Shown here piece after piece: positions 24,013-32,767 of a stretch of DNA of 34,165 nt (position 1 is its first letter; each line of letters opens with the position of its first letter). Under the pieces are notes generated by a model that did no database searches, was not told the DNA's origin, and worked only from the letters and a program-made list of their open reading frames with translations. The position numbers and the translations under genes were made by a program. The stretch is from Bacteroidota bacterium (GTDB taxonomy: Bacteria > Bacteroidota > Bacteroidia > Bacteroidales > UBA7960): positions 1 through 34,165 of the forward strand of contig RECE01000269.1 of assembly GCA_007694165.1 (NCBI GenBank), written 5' to 3'.

Positions 24013-24076
24013 ATTGGAATTTCGATTTACAAAATAGTTTTGAAGCCTTTGAAAAATGTTTGCAAAGTTATATAAT

Positions 24077-25312
24077 TTATTCAAATTCTGCTCTTAATAT
24101 GCTTAATACTTCCTTAATAGTTTCTTCTTCAAGGTCTACCCTCAACACCAGGTCAGAGAGAGACTGGTTGATGATACTTTTGGCAGTATCCAACCCAACA
24201 GCCTTAAACTGATCGATGATCCACTGTTCGATTTCGTCGGAAAACTCCTGAATATCAACATCTTCAGAGTCATGCTCGGAATCCCGGTACACATCGATTT
24301 CATAGCCGGTAAGACTGCCGGCCAGTTTGATATTAAAACCTCCTTTGCCAATGGCCATAGAAACCTGATCAGGCTTGAGGAAAACTTCTGCTCTTTTGGC
24401 CGCCTCATCGATATTGATGGAGGTAATCTTGGCAGGACTCAACGCCCTTGAGATATACAGGTTGGGATTGGAAGTATAATTGATTACATCAATATTTTCG
24501 TTCCGCAGCTCCCTGACAATGCCATGGATTCTGGAACCTTTCATGCCCACGCATGCGCCAACAGGATCAATACGGTCGTCATAAGATTCAACAGCTACCT
24601 TTGCTCTTTCGCCGGGTGAGCGTACAATTTTTTTAATGGTTATCAAACCATCATGTACTTCCGGCACTTCCTGTTCAAACAATCTCTCCAAAAAAACATT
24701 GGATGTACGGGAGAGGATAATCAAAGGGTTGTTGTTTTTGATTTCTACCCGTGCCACAACCGCTCTTACCGTATCACCTTTGTGAAAGCGGTCGGAAGGG
24801 ATTTGTTCTGTTTTAGGCAAAATCAGTTCGATATTCTCATCATCAAGGGCGAGCAGTTCTTTTTTCCATACCTGGTATACCTCCGCGGTAATAAGCTCCC
24901 CAACCTTCTCCTGGTATTTTTTATAAATACTGTCTTTCTCCAGCTCCAAAACTTTGGTGGCAAGATTTTGCCTGATGGAAAGGATCTCGCGCCTTCCAAA
25001 GTCGGACATTTTTACCGGCTCCGATACTTCTTCTCCAATTTCAAAGTCGGGTTCAATCCTGATAGCTTCCGAATATGCAATTTCCTGATTGGGGTCTTCT
25101 ACAGCACCATCTTCAACGATCACACGATTTCGCCATACTTCAAGGTCGCCCTTGTCGATGTTTACGATAATGTCAAAATTTTCGTCAGAGCCATATTTTT
25201 TCAGCAACATATTGCGAAAGACATCTTCCACGATGATCATCATTGTGGAGCGGTCGATATTTTTTAACTCCTTAAATTCGGAAAACGACTCTACCAAATT
25301 TATACTTTCCAT
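24077..25312 (-). CDS. nusA: Transcription elongation/termination factor NusA
   Basis: The 411-residue protein has the N-terminal RNA polymerase-binding domain (about 1-125, [23 protein letters not shown]). An S1 domain follows (about 130-200, [25 protein letters not shown] shortened here to its core GDTVRAVV and IILSR). Two KH domains come next ([17 protein letters not shown] and [14 protein letters not shown]), then a short acidic C-terminal end. The Escherichia-type acidic repeats are missing, as is usual in this phylum. NusA binds RNA polymerase, affecting pausing, termination and antitermination. It lies between rimP (38-base gap) and infB, the conserved bacterial order. Confidence 0.95.
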   Translation of the reverse strand: MESINLVESFSEFKELKNIDRSTMMIIVEDVFRNMLLKKYGSDENFDIIVNIDKGDLEVWRNRVIVEDGAVEDPNQEIAYSEAIRIEPDFEIGEEVSEPVKMSDFGRREILSIRQNLATKVLELEKDSIYKKYQEKVGELITAEVYQVWKKELLALDDENIELILPKTEQIPSDRFHKGDTVRAVVARVEIKNNNPLIILSRTSNVFLERLFEQEVPEVHDGLITIKKIVRSPGERAKVAVESYDDRIDPVGACVGMKGSRIHGIVRELRNENIDVINYTSNPNLYISRALSPAKITSINIDEAAKRAEVFLKPDQVSMAIGKGGFNIKLAGSLTGYEIDVYRDSEHDSEDVDIQEFSDEIEQWIIDQFKAVGLDTAKSIINQSLSDLVLRVDLEEETIKEVLSILRAEFE

Positions 25313-25350
25313 TTGCCAGTTATATTAAAAACAGATTTTACTAAATATTT

Positions 25351-25830
25351 TTATTGCTTATCATCGCTTTTGAAAGATACCTGAACCTTTACTTCCTTAG
25401 CCGTGGCATAGGGAATGGTTTGGATAGGGTCTTCCTGAGGTTCTTTGTCTTTTTTTTTCTTTTTGGGAAGCTCCTTTTCAATGGTAAAGCCCTCATCATC
25501 GGCTCCCAGCAGCTTTCCTTTTATCTTTTTTCCCTCCTCATTTACAAATATTATTTCTCTTCCTACATTCTTCCTGAATTGCCGGGGCATAATCAACGGC
25601 TTTGAAACTCCTATGGAAGAAACTTCCAACTCATAGTCTTCAATTTCGCGGTCAAAAGTGGATTCAATGAGTTTGCTCACCTGTGCACATGAACTGATAG
25701 GAACACCCTCATCTCCATCCAGAAAAACAGTTACCTGATTACCTGAAGCCACCCTGACCTCCACAATAAAGAGTGAAGTATCTGCAAGATGTTCTTCAAC
25801 CAGTTGGACAATTTTATCTTTTTCTAACAT
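25351..25830 (-). CDS. rimP: Ribosome maturation factor RimP
   Basis: The 159-residue protein has the RimP N-terminal domain (LFIVEVRVASGNQVTVFLDG, then GVPISSCAQVSKLIES) and the ending YELEVSSIGVSKPL, close to the family motif YxLEVSSPG. A C-terminal SH3-like domain covers about 85-155, with a Lys-rich insert (KELPKKKKKDKE). RimP assists 30S subunit maturation. It is the first gene of rimP-nusA-infB and has a strong promoter upstream and a leader hairpin. Confidence 0.93.
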   Translation of the reverse strand: MLEKDKIVQLVEEHLADTSLFIVEVRVASGNQVTVFLDGDEGVPISSCAQVSKLIESTFDREIEDYELEVSSIGVSKPLIMPRQFRKNVGREIIFVNEEGKKIKGKLLGADDEGFTIEKELPKKKKKDKEPQEDPIQTIPYATAKEVKVQVSFKSDDKQ

Positions 25831-25938
25831 AAATATGCTTGTTTCAGCTTTTTAACAATTTGAAGCTCTAACCGGAGCACCTTCCATATGCTGATTTTCA
25901 GCACTTTGACAACCTATTCCCGGCATACTCCAATAAAA

Positions 25939-25959
25939 CAGGGGACTGTAGGTCCCCTG
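25939..25959 (-). promoter_or_regulatory. Attenuator-like hairpin in the rimP-nusA-infB leader
   Basis: CAGGGGAC pairs with GTCCCCTG around a 5-base loop. On the transcript it is followed by UUUUAUU, and it lies about 110 bases before rimP and 25 bases past the predicted transcription start. The GC-rich stem plus U-run resembles an intrinsic terminator inside a leader, a possible feedback point for NusA, which affects such structures. Confidence 0.45.
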
Positions 25960-25988
25960 AACATAAGATGCTTACGCAAATTATGCGG

Positions 25989-26019
25989 CAAAGTTAATCA
26001 AATTTTATAACAATGCAAA
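25989..26019 (-). promoter_or_regulatory. Promoter of the rimP-nusA-infB(-pgi) operon
   Basis: On the minus strand TTTG (26019-26016), 19 bases, then TAACTTTG (25996-25989) is a full match to the Bacteroidota promoter. The leader before rimP is about 150 bases. Confidence 0.65.
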
Positions 26020-26170
26020 AAATGTTCTGAATTTTAGGCAATTACATGCAAAACCTTTAAAATCAGGTGGCCGTTACCCCGGTTTGCGGCAAGAAAGCCG
26101 TTGCTGTTTTTCTGTGACAAAACGTAATTGCCAGATTCCCGTCAGAAAACCCGGGCAAGGAGAATAAAAG

Positions 26171-26234
26171 AGGCTGAGCTTGTCGAAACGTTGGTTGTAA
26201 GCCACTCGCTCACACGCTGCAACAGGCTCAGCCT
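26171..26234 (-). terminator. Long inverted repeat after the DUF2723 gene, terminator or REP-like element
   Basis: AGGCTGAGC (26171-26179) pairs with GCTCAGCCT (26226-26234), and on the minus strand the distal arm runs into CTTTTATT. The long loop contains further partial pairing. The arm sequence TGAGCTTGTCGAAAC is like a motif that recurs in intergenic repeats of many bacterial genomes, so the element may be a mobile or REP-type repeat that serves as the terminator. Between it and the rimP promoter I see only a small CGGC/GCCG hairpin near 26090. Confidence 0.5.
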
Positions 26235-26276
26235 TATAAATTTTAAGCATCACGGGATAGACGCCGGGATTGAAAA

Positions 26277-29200
26277 TCAGAAAAGTCGCATGTACAACTG
26301 GTAATAATATTCAAACACTTCACCCGATGTTTCTGCAAGTTCGGTTTGCTGCTCCATGGCAGTCAGATGGCTGATGCGTTGCAATATGGCCAGCGATTCC
26401 TGCATAGCGCTTTCAAGATTTCTCTGGCGGTTTTGACTAAAAGAAAAATACCATGCAAGGTTTTGCTCTTCCCAGTCAAGCATGCGCTCAAAAATCGCAT
26501 TGCCCTTTTCAAAGGCACCTGCACTGTAGTAGGTTTCTGCCATGAGAAGGCTGAAATAGTTGTAAGGCACGTTGTGTTCGGGCATTATCTCAAAAGCATA
26601 ATCCAGCACCTCAATGGCTTTTTCGGGTTGCCCTTCATTCAACAGAGCAGAAGCCAGCCTGTGAAAAATGTTTCTGAAGTTTACCGTCAGCCTTACATGG
26701 TCTTCGCTCAGGTATACCGAGGGATCGTACATATTGCCCCACTGGAATTTGTTCATGATGTTATCGTACAGGATACGAGTATTGATTCTTCCGGTTTCTG
26801 CGCCGGATCTTCTGCTTTTGATGGGTACCAGCCTGTAAGCCATCCCTTCGAGCTGAAAATATTCCTCCAAACCAATGTAAGCTTCTGCCCCGGTAGTGAT
26901 GGCAAAATATACGGGTCGTTCCCAGTTATTGGTAGCCAGGAAGTCGAGCACCATCAGGTTGTTTTTCTGGATGCCACCGGCCGAAGCAGGAAACTCCCAC
27001 TCCACAGCATCAACAATCAGATGGGCATCTTCAGGCGCTACCGTACCGTTTTGCACCACAGTGGCCGAATCCACCGGGATTCGAAACTTTCTTGTGGGCA
27101 CAAAGTTCTCCATACGTCTGCCGATGCGTCTTTTGTTGTCTCCTGTAACAAAGTTGATGATGCTTCTCAGGTTGACATATTGCCCTTCCAGACGCGGATC
27201 TTCCACAAAATAGAGAAAATCTCTTGTCCCATCAATGTATTGATGAGGTTCAAGGCTAAAGGGAACCGGATCTGCATCGTAGGTTTTTCTTCTCATCATT
27301 CCATCTATGTACCAGTCAGTATTAAGAAGGGAGAGGTTTACTACTTTAATGTCCGTTCGTATGCCTTCCACTTCCTGGGCATACCAGAGGGGGAAGGTAT
27401 CGTTGTCGCCCATGGTGAAAATGATGGCATTGGGAGCGCACGATTCCAGGTAGTTAATGGCTACATCCCGGGTTACATAACGGCCGGAACGATCGTGATT
27501 GTTCCAGTTTTCTTTGGCCATGATGGTGGGTACCAGCAAAATACAAAGTGCAGTACCCGCGATGGCTGAATATTTTCCGCCCAGCTTTTGCTGCAATGCA
27601 TGAATGAGCGAAAGTGCACCCAGCCCTATCCAGATGGAAAAGGCATAAAAGGAGCCAATATATGAATAATCCCTTTCTCTGGGCTGAAACGGCGTTTGAT
27701 TGAGGTATACGATGATAGCAATACCGGTCATCAGGAACAATAACCCTGTTACAAGGGCATCATCTGGTCGTCTGCGGGCCTGAAACACCAGACCAATCAC
27801 CCCCAGAATAAACGGCAGCATATAGTACTTGCTGTGTCCGCGATTGGAAGTGATGCTTTCCGGGAGATTGTCCTGGGGGCCCAGAAATATATTGTCAACA
27901 AACTTGATTCCGGTCATCCAGTTGCCCCGTGTAGGTTCTCCATGCCCCTGCAAATCATTCTGCCGTCCTGAAAAATTCCACATCAGGTACCTCATATACA
28001 TGTGTCCAACCTGGTAGCTGAAAAAGAATCTGAGATTTTCAGTAAAAGTAGGCTTGTTGATTACCTGGGTACTGCCATCCCGGCGTTGCACCCTTACCGG
28101 TCTTCCCTGCACCTTTCCCCAGCTTTCATAGGCCCTTACATGGTGGGCACGGCTGCTCCACATACGGGGAAAAATGGTCATAAAGTCAGGATTATAAACC
28201 GGCACAGTTCCCTCATTGCGATTGATCACAACATACTTGCCCTGTTCCGAATCTTTTCGCCATACCAGGTGTCCGTCATCAATCTCATCTATCGGCGCAT
28301 TGTAATAGGGACCAAAGGTTAATGGCCAGGTTCCGTATTGCTCTCTTCCCAGGTAAGCTTTCATGGAAAGGGCATCTTTGGGGGCATTTTCATTGATGGG
28401 AACATTGGCATTGGAACGGATTACCAGCATCAAAAATGATGTATATCCGATGAGGATAAACATAAAAGCCAGAATGATGGTATTAAAAAGTACTTTTTTC
28501 TTCTTGTGCGTCCAGTAAAGTCCAAAAACGATCAGTGAAATAATTAGTATGAAATAAAAGATGGTTCCCGAGTGGAAAGGCATTCCCAGGCTGTTGACAA
28601 AGAATTTCTCAAACCACCAGTCCAGGGTCAATACTCCGGGAATAAAAACGTTCTGAATAAAACCAAGCAGCACAAAGGCTACAATACCAGTAAGAATGAT
28701 TCCCTTCCGGGTTGCTTTGAATTTCTTGAAATAATAAACAAATACGATAGCCGGAATTGCCAGCAGGTTGAGCATGTGAACACCTATAGACAACCCAATA
28801 ATAAAAGCAATCATCACCAGCCATTTCAATGAATCGGGCTCATGTTCGGTAGCTTCCCATTTTAAGATGGCCCAGAAAACAAATGCCGTGAGAAACAATG
28901 AGGTAACATATACCTCGGCTTCCACTGCCGTAAACCAGAATGAATCACTAAAAGTGAGCGTTAAACCCCCTACAATGCCTGCACCCCATACTGCCCATGT
29001 TTTGGCACTGGTAGCATCAGCTGCAATTTTCAGCACTCTGTGCCCCAGCATACTTATGGTCCAGAAAAGAAACATTACCGTGAGGCCCCCGGCCACTGCC
29101 GACATGGAATTGATCCAGAACGCCACCCTGGTAACATCTCCCAAAGCAAGCAAAGAGAACATCCTTGCGAGCATCTGGTAAAGAGGGGCTCCCGGGGGAT

Positions 29201-29354
29201 GAGCAATCTGCAGTTTAAAAGAAGTGGCAAGCCGCTCTCCAGCATCCCAGAAACTGGCGGTAGGTTCAACCGTTAACATGAAAACCGTTGTGGCAGCCAG
29301 AAACATTGACCAGCCTAAGATGTTGTTAACACTTTTATATGATTTAAAGTCCAT
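26277..29354 (-). CDS. DUF2723 multi-pass membrane protein, copy 1 (possible O-glycosyltransferase)
   Basis: The 1,025-residue protein has a first half of many membrane helices and a large soluble C-terminal half. The N-terminal DUF2723 domain (about 15-180) carries the conserved acidic motif EPTASFWDAGERLATSFKLQ, with Asp37 and Glu40, followed by HPPGAPLYQM. This is the expected site of GT-C-type catalysis. The human DUF2723 protein TMEM260 has been described as a protein O-mannosyltransferase, so protein glycosylation in the inner membrane/periplasm is a reasonable but unproven role. The C-terminus (about 910-1020) has TPR-like helices (GQPEKAIEVLDYAFEIMPEH). It is a close paralogue of the gene upstream, with a 158-base gap, probably from a tandem duplication. 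Confidence 0.85.
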   Translation of the reverse strand: MDFKSYKSVNNILGWSMFLAATTVFMLTVEPTASFWDAGERLATSFKLQIAHPPGAPLYQMLARMFSLLALGDVTRVAFWINSMSAVAGGLTVMFLFWTISMLGHRVLKIAADATSAKTWAVWGAGIVGGLTLTFSDSFWFTAVEAEVYVTSLFLTAFVFWAILKWEATEHEPDSLKWLVMIAFIIGLSIGVHMLNLLAIPAIVFVYYFKKFKATRKGIILTGIVAFVLLGFIQNVFIPGVLTLDWWFEKFFVNSLGMPFHSGTIFYFILIISLIVFGLYWTHKKKKVLFNTIILAFMFILIGYTSFLMLVIRSNANVPINENAPKDALSMKAYLGREQYGTWPLTFGPYYNAPIDEIDDGHLVWRKDSEQGKYVVINRNEGTVPVYNPDFMTIFPRMWSSRAHHVRAYESWGKVQGRPVRVQRRDGSTQVINKPTFTENLRFFFSYQVGHMYMRYLMWNFSGRQNDLQGHGEPTRGNWMTGIKFVDNIFLGPQDNLPESITSNRGHSKYYMLPFILGVIGLVFQARRRPDDALVTGLLFLMTGIAIIVYLNQTPFQPRERDYSYIGSFYAFSIWIGLGALSLIHALQQKLGGKYSAIAGTALCILLVPTIMAKENWNNHDRSGRYVTRDVAINYLESCAPNAIIFTMGDNDTFPLWYAQEVEGIRTDIKVVNLSLLNTDWYIDGMMRRKTYDADPVPFSLEPHQYIDGTRDFLYFVEDPRLEGQYVNLRSIINFVTGDNKRRIGRRMENFVPTRKFRIPVDSATVVQNGTVAPEDAHLIVDAVEWEFPASAGGIQKNNLMVLDFLATNNWERPVYFAITTGAEAYIGLEEYFQLEGMAYRLVPIKSRRSGAETGRINTRILYDNIMNKFQWGNMYDPSVYLSEDHVRLTVNFRNIFHRLASALLNEGQPEKAIEVLDYAFEIMPEHNVPYNYFSLLMAETYYSAGAFEKGNAIFERMLDWEEQNLAWYFSFSQNRQRNLESAMQESLAILQRISHLTAMEQQTELAETSGEVFEYYYQLYMRLF

Positions 29355-29512
29355 TGGATGTGAGATTTGTGACAGAATTGCAATTAATGTTTGACATGCA
29401 GATAATTTACAGCCTGCGAAGATAATAAGAAATTCATACCACTTGCTGTGATTTTAACAATCATTTGGGGATAGTTACTGTTTATTTGCTATCCATTCAA
29501 GCGTTATCTGCT

Positions 29513-32500
29513 TCAGACTTCCCTCATGAACAAATCATAATAATATTCGAATACTTTCTCTGCCTTTTGTGCCAAATCCTCCTGTCCAAAAAGTTTGCTC
29601 AGTTGAGTTATCCGCTGAACAACAATCAATGACTCCTGTTTGCTGCTCTCCAGTCTTCTTGCCCTGTCTCCCGAAAATGAATAATAATAGCGCAGGTTCT
29701 GTTCTTCGAGCTCAACCAATCTGCTGAAAATCTCTTTTCCCTTTTCCAGGGCTCCGGCGTCATAGTAAACCTCAGCCAGGAGCATGGAGAAGTAATTGTA
29801 GGGAATATTGTGTTCGGGCATCACTTCCATGGCCCTGTCCAGCACTTCAATGGCTCTCTGGTTATCACCTTCAGCTACCAGTGCCTCTGCCAGCCTGCGG
29901 AAAGTATTCCTGAAGCCGGTACTCAGCCTTACATGATCTTCCTGGAGATACACTGACGGATCGTCCATATTACCCCACACAAACGTATTCATAAGATTAT
30001 CGTAAAGGATACGGGTATTGACCCTGCCGGGTTCCGACTGGCTATCCATAGGCGTCCTGATGGGCACCAGCCTGTAAGCCAAGCCATCCAGCTGAAAGTA
30101 TTCCTCCAGGCCGATAAAGGCTTCGGGCCCGGTGGTGATGGCAAAATAAACCGGACGTTCCCAGTTGTTGGTGGCCAGAAAGTCAAGCATCAGAATAGTG
30201 CTTTTGGTAACTGCCCTTGAAGGAAATTCCCATTCTACAAAATCTACAATCAGGTGGGCATCTTCAGGAGCAACAGTACCGTTGTCAACTACTTTAGCCG
30301 AATCTACCGGTAGGCGAAACTTGCGTGTGGGGAAGAAATTGTCTGTAAACTGTCCGAAGTTTCTTTTATTCTGGTCGTTGGCTATAAAACTGATAACACT
30401 TCTCAAATTCACATACTGGTCTGCCAGTCGAGGATCTTCCATCACATACAATACATCACGCGTGCCATCACGATACTGCAAGGGTTCAAGGGTAAAAGGC
30501 ATGGGATCTGCCTCATAGGTTTTACGTCGCATCATCCCGTCGATATACCAGTCGGCATTGAGCAGACTCAGGTTCACCACTTTAATGTCGGTGCGCACTC
30601 CTTCTACCTCCTGGGCATACCAAAGGGGAAATGTATCGTTATCCCCCAGGGTAAAAATAATGGCATTGGGAGCACATGACTCCAGGTAATTTATGGCCAC
30701 ATCACGAGTAACATACCTTCCTGATCGGTCGTGATTGTTCCAGTTTTCTTTGGCCATCACAGCCGGAACCAGCGCAAGACAGAGCACTGTGGCCGCAATG
30801 GCTGATAGCTTTCCGTTGAGCTTTCTCTGCAAAAGGTCGGAGAGTGCCAATGCGCCCATTCCCACCCAGATTGAGAAGGCATAAAAAGAACCTATGTAGG
30901 AATAATCCCTTTCGCGGGGTTGCCAGGTCTGGTTAAGGTAAATGATGATGGCAATGCCGGTCATGACAAATAAAAGACCTACCACCAAAGCATCTTTGGG
31001 ATTTCTTCGGTATTGAAATACAAAGCCGGCAATGCCCAGAATAAAGGGAAGCAGGTAATAGCGGCTGTGGCCGGGATTTCCGGTTATGCTTTCGGGCAAA
31101 TGGTTCTGTGGGCCGTGGAATAGCTGGTCTAAAGGTTGTATTCCACTGATCCAGTTGCCCCGATGGGGTTCGCCATGCCCCTGCACATCATTTTGTCTTC
31201 CTGAAAAATTCCACATCAGATATCTCATGTACATGTGTCCCACCTGATAAGAAAAGAAGAACCTCAGGTTTTCGGCAAAGGTAGGTTTGTTTACTATTTC
31301 CATATTGCCATCCCTTCCCTGCACCCTCACGGGTCGCCCCTGCACTCTTCCCCAGCTCTCATAGGTTCGGATATGGTTGTTGCCTCTGTTGCTCCACATG
31401 CGAGGGAAAATTGTCATAAATTCGGGGTTGTAGGAATAGTCCATGGCATGATTGACAATCACATACTTGCCTTTCGCATCATCCTTGCGCCAGATGGGCC
31501 GTGTTTCTTCAACAGCTTCTACCGGGGCATTGTAATAGGGTCCGTAGAGCAAAGGCCAGCTGCCATATTGCTCCCTCCCAAGATAAGCTTTCAGGGCGAG
31601 AGCATTTTTGGGCGCATTTTCATTGATGGGCACATGGGCGTTGGAACGAATTACCAGCATCAGAAAAGAGGTATAACCTATCAGGATAAAGGTAAAGGCG
31701 AGAATAATGGTATTGAAGATCACCTTATTCTTTTTATGGGTATAATACAATCCGAAAACAATGGCGGAGATCAAAAGCAGAAAATAAAACAGGGTTCCCG
31801 AGTGAAAGGGCATACCCAGTGCATTCACAAAAAACCTCTCAAACCACCAGTCAACGGTTAGTACTCCCGGAATAAAAACATTCTGAATGAAACCCAGCAC
31901 TGCAATGGCAACAATACCGGTAATAATGATTCCTTTGCGTGTAGTTTCAAATTTTTTGAAATAATAAACAAAAACAATGGCCGGAATAGCCAGCAGGTTA
32001 AGCATATGCACACCAATAGAGAGTCCTATCACAAAAGCAATAAGCACGAGCCATTTGAGCGAATCCGGCTCATGTTCAGTGGCCTCCCATTTGAGGATTG
32101 ACCAGAAAACAAAGGCAGTCATAAAGAGTGAAGTAACATATACTTCTGCTTCCACTGCGGTAAACCAGAATGAATCGCTGAAAGTGAGGGTGAGCCCTCC
32201 AACGATACCGGCACCCCAAACGGCCCAGGTTTTAGAACTACCGGCATCAGCAACCGCTTTCAACACACGATGGCCGAGCATGGAAATGGTCCAGAACAAA
32301 AACATTACCGTCAGACCACCGGCCACCGCCGACATGGCATTGATCCAGAATGCCACCCTTGACAAATCGCCCATTGCCAGTAAGGAAAACATACGTCCCA
32401 GCATCTGATACAGCGGGGCACCCGGCGGGTGCATAACCTGTAATTTAAAAGCACAGGCAATCCGTTCGCTGCAATCCCAGAAACTGGCGGTGGGTTCAAG

Positions 32501-32584
32501 GGTTAACATAAACACCGTGGTTGCCGCAAAAAACAGCAGCCAGCCCAGCACGTTGTTGACAAAAGTGTAAGACTTGAAATTCAT
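29513..32584 (-). CDS. DUF2723 multi-pass membrane protein, copy 2 (possible O-glycosyltransferase)
   Basis: The 1,023-residue protein is similar along its whole length to the next gene downstream. The acidic motif is EPTASFWDCSERIACAFKLQ (Asp37 and Glu40 kept, but Ala-Gly changed to Cys-Ser), followed by HPPGAPLYQM. Conserved blocks in both include YMRYLMWNFSGRQND, PRERDYSYIGSFYAFS, MAKENWNNHDRSGRYVTRD and NNWERPVYFAITTG. The TPR-like tail is present (DNQRAIEVLDRAMEVMPEHN). Two complete copies without decay suggest separate substrates or conditions. Adenylate kinase lies upstream on the same strand with a 183-base gap. Confidence 0.85.
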   Translation of the reverse strand: MNFKSYTFVNNVLGWLLFFAATTVFMLTLEPTASFWDCSERIACAFKLQVMHPPGAPLYQMLGRMFSLLAMGDLSRVAFWINAMSAVAGGLTVMFLFWTISMLGHRVLKAVADAGSSKTWAVWGAGIVGGLTLTFSDSFWFTAVEAEVYVTSLFMTAFVFWSILKWEATEHEPDSLKWLVLIAFVIGLSIGVHMLNLLAIPAIVFVYYFKKFETTRKGIIITGIVAIAVLGFIQNVFIPGVLTVDWWFERFFVNALGMPFHSGTLFYFLLLISAIVFGLYYTHKKNKVIFNTIILAFTFILIGYTSFLMLVIRSNAHVPINENAPKNALALKAYLGREQYGSWPLLYGPYYNAPVEAVEETRPIWRKDDAKGKYVIVNHAMDYSYNPEFMTIFPRMWSNRGNNHIRTYESWGRVQGRPVRVQGRDGNMEIVNKPTFAENLRFFFSYQVGHMYMRYLMWNFSGRQNDVQGHGEPHRGNWISGIQPLDQLFHGPQNHLPESITGNPGHSRYYLLPFILGIAGFVFQYRRNPKDALVVGLLFVMTGIAIIIYLNQTWQPRERDYSYIGSFYAFSIWVGMGALALSDLLQRKLNGKLSAIAATVLCLALVPAVMAKENWNNHDRSGRYVTRDVAINYLESCAPNAIIFTLGDNDTFPLWYAQEVEGVRTDIKVVNLSLLNADWYIDGMMRRKTYEADPMPFTLEPLQYRDGTRDVLYVMEDPRLADQYVNLRSVISFIANDQNKRNFGQFTDNFFPTRKFRLPVDSAKVVDNGTVAPEDAHLIVDFVEWEFPSRAVTKSTILMLDFLATNNWERPVYFAITTGPEAFIGLEEYFQLDGLAYRLVPIRTPMDSQSEPGRVNTRILYDNLMNTFVWGNMDDPSVYLQEDHVRLSTGFRNTFRRLAEALVAEGDNQRAIEVLDRAMEVMPEHNIPYNYFSMLLAEVYYDAGALEKGKEIFSRLVELEEQNLRYYYSFSGDRARRLESSKQESLIVVQRITQLSKLFGQEDLAQKAEKVFEYYYDLFMREV

Positions 32585-32767
32585 GAGTTGTACGATTGAT
32601 TAGGTAGCTTTTTGATGGATTATTTTCCGGCATTTCCTTTCCTTTACCGGGCAGGGAAATTTCTCCATATGGACTCACAATAAAGCCGCAACAGCTATTT
32701 TATTAAACGCCCAAACCGGCCATTTCTTGTTCTCCTGAGCAACAATACATTTCCCCGGGCAGTTTCC

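Noticed and set aside
24013..24084. A longer IF-2 start overlapping nusA by 8 bases.
   Set aside because: The extra 24 residues are unlike any IF-2 N-terminus, whereas the ATG at 24012 begins exactly at the IF2_N domain.
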